A DNA stretch of 64,000 nt from Hydrogenovibrio kuenenii DSM 12350 (lineage in GTDB: Bacteria > Pseudomonadota > Gammaproteobacteria > Thiomicrospirales > Thiomicrospiraceae). Positions 59,518-64,000 of the stretch are shown here, piece after piece (the stretch's first letter is position 1; every line of letters begins with the position of its first letter). The notes beneath the pieces are model-generated. The model was not told the origin of the DNA. It made no database searches and saw only the letters and a list, made by a program, of their open reading frames with translations. Both the position numbers and the translations under genes were made by a program. The stretch covers positions 1,736,001 through 1,800,000 of the forward strand of contig NZ_JAGP01000001.1 of NCBI RefSeq assembly GCF_000526715.1, given 5' to 3'.

Positions 59518-61475
59518 CAGGCATGCACCTCTTGCAGAAGCTTTAGAATATCCGCCGTGACCGCATCTAAATCGGCATCAATGTCTTCAAGTGGGCGTGG
59601 TGGTGTGTATTCATAGAAATGGCGGTTAAAGGGAATTTCATAACCGACAATACCAATTTCACCATCTAAAGCATCGGTTTTGCCTTCGTCTATCCAAGCA
59701 TCGGGAACATTAGGCAAAACTTCACGCTTGAAGTATTCATGAATATCTTCTTTAAGTGGGACGTTTTCGTAGTCGCGTAAGTCTGTGTTCGCTTCTGGTT
59801 TGCCTTTTTTGTCCAAACAGATTTCTGCTTCATCATCATGTTCAGAGATATGTTTTTGAATCAGCTTGAATTGAGCAGCCGTTAGTTTAACCTTAAACCC
59901 TTTCAGAAACGCCTCACGACTCAAAAATTTGTTTTGCGACAGATTACTCAAGTTTTTCAAAATATCCGCTTGTAGGCCACCTGAGAGCTTTTGAAAGGCA
60001 TTGTCCTCGTTAAGATTGGCAATACGTTCTTCATCATGCGGATAAAAAGCTAACTGAAGTGGCCTTTCAACCGTAATTCGTCTAAACCCAAAATCTTCTG
60101 TATCGAATATCTTTGAAATCTTCGATTCTTCAAACCCGCCATAGATGCGAATAATGTCGTTTTGTTGTTCTTCGGAGATTTCTTTACGTTTAGAGCCTAA
60201 GGACTTTCTCATGGGAACGAAAAGGTTGGTGGCGTTAATGAGTTGAACTTTTACTTGCCTCTCTTCCTCTTTTTTGTTCGACAAAATCCAGATGTAAGTC
60301 GCTATCCCCGTGTTGAAGAACATATCGGTTGGTAAAGCAACGATGGCTTCTAACAAGTCATTTTCAAGAATATAACGTCGGATTTCAGATTCACCCGACC
60401 CTGCACCACCAGTGAAAAGAGGAGAACCATTCAGAATAATACCTATACGGCCACCGCCATTTTGTACCGCTTCCATTTTTGATACCAAGTGCATCAAAAA
60501 TAACATAGAGCCATCAGATACTCTTGGAAGGCCAGGGCCAAAACGTCCTTCAAAGCCTTTTTCGGTATGTTCGGCTTTTATTACCTTTTCGACCTTTTTC
60601 CAGTCCACACCAAAAGGAGGGTTGCTTAAGCTGTAACTGAATTTCTTGTCATAAAGCTGGTCATCTGACAAGGTGTTGCCATGCTTGATGTTTGTAATGT
60701 CCTGCCCCTTGATAAGCATGTCTGCTTTACAAATTGCATAGGACTCGCCATTCAATTCCTGACCAAATAGAACGAGCTTGGCTTTGTCATTAATTTCGTG
60801 AACATATTCACTACCTGATGATAAGAATCCACCTGTCCCAGCAGTCGGGTCATATAGACTTCTAACCACGCCTTCTTTGGTGAGAATTTCATCATCAGAG
60901 GCAAAAAGCAGTGCCGTGGTGAGCCTTACCGTATCACGAGGGGTAAAGTGCTCTCCAGCAGTTTCATTTGAAGCTTCAGCAAATCGTCTAATCAAATCCT
61001 CAAACACCAAACCCATTTCATGGTTTGAAACTTTATTTGGCGATAAATCAAAAAAGGCAAACTTCTGCACAACCTCGAACAACAGGTTGTTGTCATTCAA
61101 GAATTGAATTTGCTCAGTGAACTTGTACTTTTCAAATACTTCTCTCGAGTTTGCGCTAAAGCCTTGGATATAGTTTTCGAGGTTCTGAAGAAGGTTGTTC
61201 GGATCGGCGAGAAGTGTTTTTAGATTGAATTTTGAGGTGTTATAAAACTGATGGCCGGATTTTTGTGTGAGGAAAACATCAAGAGGAACACCAAGGTCTT
61301 TCTTGGTTTGATATTCTGATAAAACCGCATCTTTTGTTAGTTCTAAAACAGACTCTAATCTTCTTAACAAAGTAAAAGGTAAAATAACTTTACCGTAATC
61401 AGATTGTCTATATTCGCCACGAAGTAGGTCGGCTACCGACCAAACCATTGATGACAAGCTTGAGAAGTTTTCCAC
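59517..61475 (-). CDS. hsdM: Type I restriction-modification methyltransferase subunit M
   Basis: HsdM methylates adenine in the host DNA at the HsdS-defined site. The 652-residue protein has an N-terminal HsdM helical domain ([23 protein letters not shown]), the AdoMet-binding motif I in [10 protein letters not shown] at 209-218 and the catalytic motif IV NPPFG at 285-289, the N6-adenine type. The start is the GTG at 61475, with GGAG five bases upstream. It is the first gene of the hsdM-hsdS-X-hsdR operon; its promoter should lie in the AT-rich gap to 61668. Confidence 0.97.
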   Translation of the reverse strand: MENFSSLSSMVWSVADLLRGEYRQSDYGKVILPFTLLRRLESVLELTKDAVLSEYQTKKDLGVPLDVFLTQKSGHQFYNTSKFNLKTLLADPNNLLQNLENYIQGFSANSREVFEKYKFTEQIQFLNDNNLLFEVVQKFAFFDLSPNKVSNHEMGLVFEDLIRRFAEASNETAGEHFTPRDTVRLTTALLFASDDEILTKEGVVRSLYDPTAGTGGFLSSGSEYVHEINDKAKLVLFGQELNGESYAICKADMLIKGQDITNIKHGNTLSDDQLYDKKFSYSLSNPPFGVDWKKVEKVIKAEHTEKGFEGRFGPGLPRVSDGSMLFLMHLVSKMEAVQNGGGRIGIILNGSPLFTGGAGSGESEIRRYILENDLLEAIVALPTDMFFNTGIATYIWILSNKKEEERQVKVQLINATNLFVPMRKSLGSKRKEISEEQQNDIIRIYGGFEESKISKIFDTEDFGFRRITVERPLQLAFYPHDEERIANLNEDNAFQKLSGGLQADILKNLSNLSQNKFLSREAFLKGFKVKLTAAQFKLIQKHISEHDDEAEICLDKKGKPEANTDLRDYENVPLKEDIHEYFKREVLPNVPDAWIDEGKTDALDGEIGIVGYEIPFNRHFYEYTPPRPLEDIDADLDAVTADILKLLQEVHA

Positions 61476-61668
61476 TTAGGCTCCATACTAAAATTTCGAA
61501 TTTTAGTTATTCTAGTCAAAAAAGCCTGTATGGTGAATGTAAAACATGAAAACTTGAAATATCGTCTGGAATTACACGACTATTTCAAGATTAACCAAAA
61601 TTGAATTGGCTCATAATTTTTTGGCCTGAATTTTAACTATGAGCCTATCGTAAGAGAATAGCGCAATG

Positions 61669-62508
61669 TTACTTCATCAGGTGCTTATAAAATTCCTGAA
61701 TATAATCTTTGCCATAAAAGTAGATCTCATCAACGAATATTTTTTCATTTAATAAAATTGGAGAATTTTGTTTTACAAAGGAAACACTTGAGAGAGATAT
61801 ATACAAAACTAATGCCACCACACTAAACGAAATAAGTTCGATGGCGCTTTGCTTAATAGAAAATTTATTTAGTTCATTCAACGCTTTTTCATATTCATAT
61901 CGGGTTACAGCATTATTTTTCCTATACTCCGAGTAAGTTTCCATAATTGCGCTAAATGTTGAATGCACGCTATCATAATTCGAAGCAGGGAACTTAAACT
62001 GCAAAAAAGGTTTTTGGGGGTTGCTAAAACGAATTGTCAGAATACCGAACCGTTTTACATTTACATGAGGAATCCCTGAGGGGCCAGTATATTCGGCTGT
62101 TTTACTCTTAGTTTCACCTTGCCATTTCGTAATGTCTTTGAGATAAAAACAACCGAATTCATTCATGTGATTACGATAAACGCCTAAATCTTTTGAAAAA
62201 TCAAAAAATAGATAATAATCACCTACTTTCATAGCTTGATTATGAACAAAACCAGTAATCAATGCGAATTTTTTAAACTTAGATTTATTTTTAATAAATT
62301 CTGGAAGAAATAACAGTACCCCAACAAGAAACAACGAAACACTTATTAAAAAGAACATAACAAGTGTCCCTGAGCCTTTTAATCCATCTTCTCCATTTAA
62401 CAGAAAAGCAACAATCGTAATTAATAAAAAAAGAGCAGTTGGGATTAACGCTAAACCAGCTAATCCAAAAAATATATACCCTATAAGCTTAAGGAGCTTA
62501 AAAAACAT
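61669..62508 (-). CDS. Unknown membrane protein of the island
   Basis: A 279-residue protein I cannot assign. Two N-terminal transmembrane helices (about residues 10-37 and 48-69) are followed by a soluble, probably cytoplasmic domain of about 140 residues, with LFFDFSKDLGVYRNHMNEFG in it. A third hydrophobic helix lies near 222-243 (SAIELISFSVVALVLYISL), and a short tail ends in KDYIQEFYKHLMK. AAAGGAA precedes the ATG. It is AT-rich, stands between the phosphatase/exonuclease unit and hsdM, and may be an effector or accessory gene, but that is guesswork. Confidence 0.6.
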   Translation of the reverse strand: MFFKLLKLIGYIFFGLAGLALIPTALFLLITIVAFLLNGEDGLKGSGTLVMFFLISVSLFLVGVLLFLPEFIKNKSKFKKFALITGFVHNQAMKVGDYYLFFDFSKDLGVYRNHMNEFGCFYLKDITKWQGETKSKTAEYTGPSGIPHVNVKRFGILTIRFSNPQKPFLQFKFPASNYDSVHSTFSAIMETYSEYRKNNAVTRYEYEKALNELNKFSIKQSAIELISFSVVALVLYISLSSVSFVKQNSPILLNEKIFVDEIYFYGKDYIQEFYKHLMK

Positions 62509-62663
62509 TATTATTTCCTTTTAATGTGTCTGATAGAGCTTCAAGTCACAAGTACAGCCTATGCGATTGAGCGCGTTCAGAATTCTGTGTCATTCCTTTG
62601 CGGTAATCTTCAATTTAATTAAGCGCTGATAATTTACCATATCACGACAAAACCACAAGCATT

Positions 62664-63188
62664 TTAATACACACTTTTACGCAATAGATTCCATTGCCAG
62701 ATATGCATCAATACATCGTTATTTGCCTTATGGTGAGACAATCCGTTTGATTTGAATTTTTGTCTGGCCAATAGATAGGATTTTAGAATTTGTGAGTCAC
62801 TAAAATCTAATGCTTCATATAACTCTGAAATCAATTGAAACGCCGGCATCGGATAGTTATGCCTCGTTATTTCAGCACAATCATCCAATAGCATGAACAG
62901 CCAGTTCAAATCCATATTCGAATCGGCATAAACGGTTTGCCCTTTTAGGTCTTCACTAAATTTTTCTGCAACTGAAATGGCATCTATCCCATGTTGTTTC
63001 AAATAGTCTAGATACAAGCCATGCATACTCTCAGCGTTGTAGTCCCACAAGTAAGTGTCTTTTTGCCAGACCTCCAATGGTTTGATTTCAAATGTCTTTA
63101 CATTATCCTCGCTTGAACCATAAGCGACTTGCACAGGAAATCCCTGCATTGAAGACGCCTCGAAATCAAGGAAGATGGGACTATTCAT
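62664..63188 (-). CDS. DEDDh-type 3'-5' exonuclease-like protein
   Basis: The 174-residue product carries the metal-ligand pattern of RNase T/oligoribonuclease-type exonucleases: FLDFEAS with Asp8 and Glu10, VYADSNMDLNW with Asp89 and/or Asp93, and HHKANND with His153 four residues before Asp158. The overall length is that of a single minimal exonuclease domain. Substrate (RNA or DNA ends) cannot be told. It overlaps the upstream phosphatase gene by 8 bases, so the two are translationally coupled. All five catalytic positions are plausible, so activity is expected. Confidence 0.75.
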   Translation of the reverse strand: MNSPIFLDFEASSMQGFPVQVAYGSSEDNVKTFEIKPLEVWQKDTYLWDYNAESMHGLYLDYLKQHGIDAISVAEKFSEDLKGQTVYADSNMDLNWLFMLLDDCAEITRHNYPMPAFQLISELYEALDFSDSQILKSYLLARQKFKSNGLSHHKANNDVLMHIWQWNLLRKSVY

Positions 63189-63912
63189 TTTCAGCTATCC
63201 TTACCAGTAGTTCGTCGATACTCATAAGCGTCAATTGACCGCTTCTATCAAAGGTATCGATAAAGCCGCTGTATTTTCCAAACACTGGCTTTGGAAAACA
63301 GGAGTGACCATGAATCGTATAATCTATATCCACTAAAGGTCTTTCCTTTCCATTAGCAGTATCAGCAGCATGGCGTCGGTGTCTTAGCGCTCTTTCTCGA
63401 ATGTCTCTATCCTCTAGAGCGCCAACAAACACTTTCCAGCTATCTATGTCCGGTGGCATACCGGCATGGACAATACCCAGCTTTTTACCTTTAACATTCA
63501 ACTCGATGGCAAAAGGCAGGTGCTTGAGTTTTTCTGCAACCGCTTGCCTTTGAGCATCACTTAGGTCAAAAAACCATGAACTTTCAAACAATGTTATCTG
63601 TAGATAAGTTTCTTCTGCACCATATTCTTTATAGCCGCCGGACAACATGACTCTTTCTTCCGCATAGATATCTAAAATAAATTGTTCATGATTTCCTCTA
63701 ACTGAAAAGAACCAAGGTTCATCAATGAGGGTTAGAGTTTTTAGACTCTCATCCCCCCTATCGACCAAATCCCCTACTGCAAAAAGCCGGTCTCGATCAA
63801 AATCAAACCCAGCGTGACTTAACGCATCCATCAGAGGTTGATAGCGCCCATGGATATCACCTACCAAGAAATCTCGCCCTTTTTGGTTATCAGTGAATTT
63901 CCTGACAAACAT
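63181..63912 (-). CDS. PPP-family serine/threonine protein phosphatase
   Basis: The 243-residue protein has the metallophosphatase motifs in order: GDIHG at residues 18-22, GDLVDRG at 47-53, RGNHE at 72-76, then VHAGMPP near 148 and HGHSCFP near 210. This matches the PrpA/PrpB and lambda-phosphatase group; a dinucleoside-polyphosphate (ApaH-like) hydrolase is an alternative. The ATG shares one base with the stop of another gene upstream (TAATG), whose C-terminus is similar to this protein, and the 3' end overlaps the exonuclease gene by 8 bases. Confidence 0.88.
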   Translation of the reverse strand: MFVRKFTDNQKGRDFLVGDIHGRYQPLMDALSHAGFDFDRDRLFAVGDLVDRGDESLKTLTLIDEPWFFSVRGNHEQFILDIYAEERVMLSGGYKEYGAEETYLQITLFESSWFFDLSDAQRQAVAEKLKHLPFAIELNVKGKKLGIVHAGMPPDIDSWKVFVGALEDRDIRERALRHRRHAADTANGKERPLVDIDYTIHGHSCFPKPVFGKYSGFIDTFDRSGQLTLMSIDELLVRIAENE

Positions 63913-64000
63913 TACTGAACTCCTTCACAGACTCTTTTGGCAATCTCTTCAACACTCATAATCGTTAATTCACCAGTTATATGCCCAGTGTCTATCCATA
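63912..64000 (-). CDS. C-terminal fragment of a second PPP phosphatase (cut by window)
   Basis: The last 28 codons of a minus-strand gene enter from the right edge and stop at 63912-63914. The peptide contains IDTGHITGELTIMSVEEIA, which lines up with IDTFDRSGQLTLMSIDEL at the end of the neighbouring phosphatase. This points to a tandem paralogue, with a TAATG junction to the next gene. The catalytic part is outside the window. Confidence 0.65.
   Translation of the reverse strand, partial: WIDTGHITGELTIMSVEEIAKRVCEGVQ

Overview
This window is one contiguous piece of a moderately AT-rich gammaproteobacterial chromosome. The gene orders recA-recX-alaS, mreBCD-mrdA-rodA-dacA-ybeD-lipB-lipA and gatCAB, together with the character of the proteins, suggest a Thiotrichales/Piscirickettsiaceae sulfur oxidiser close to Hydrogenovibrio or Thiomicrospira. 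That assignment comes from protein character only; no 16S rRNA or sulfur-oxidation locus is present to confirm it.

Positions 1 to about 51.4 kb are core chromosome. From left to right they carry: 5' alaS, recX, recA and pncC (minus strand); mutS, a thioredoxin-TPR protein and a DUF5718 protein (plus); a two-gene unit of an N-formylglutamate-amidohydrolase/QEGLA metallopeptidase fusion and a GshB-like ATP-grasp enzyme (minus); an EamA exporter, a DUF4136 lipoprotein, a chromate transporter and a D-2-hydroxyacid dehydrogenase; htpG; an unknown exported protein; cheD-cheA plus a CheZ-like candidate; tadA; guaB-guaA; a small lipoprotein; an orphan CbiM-like permease; an RDD protein; serB; pstSCAB behind a likely PHO box; sufE; htpX; gatCAB; the rod-shape and cell-wall cluster mreB-mreC-mreD-mrdA-rodA-dacA followed by dat, ybeD, lipB, lipA; hslO; a DUF2062 membrane protein; and an AraC-type regulator. 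Seven copies of an 18-19 bp intergenic repeat (core CCAGGCTGG) are scattered through this core, some singly and some as inverted pairs. I saw none after the tRNA.

A tRNA-Pro(GGG) gene at 51335-51411 marks a sharp change. The rest, 51.4-64 kb, is an accessory island: visibly AT-richer, with long non-coding AT tracts, a tandem 8-bp repeat, an AlpA-type regulator with an unknown partner, and a complete type I restriction-modification operon (hsdM-hsdS-X-hsdR). Gene X encodes a pentapeptide-repeat-like membrane protein. Upstream of the hsd operon lie an unknown membrane protein and a tightly overlapping operon of two PPP-family phosphatases (one cut by the window edge) and a DEDDh-type exonuclease. 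No integrase is visible, so the other end of the island is probably outside the window.

The best leads for something undescribed are: the membrane protein embedded in the hsd operon; the phosphatase-phosphatase-exonuclease operon; mreC, which appears to start at an ATC codon behind a strong Shine-Dalgarno sequence inside a structured leader; the dispersed repeat family; an Hsp33 that has lost half of its zinc-binding cysteines; and an Asp-rich tandem repeat inserted in PstC.
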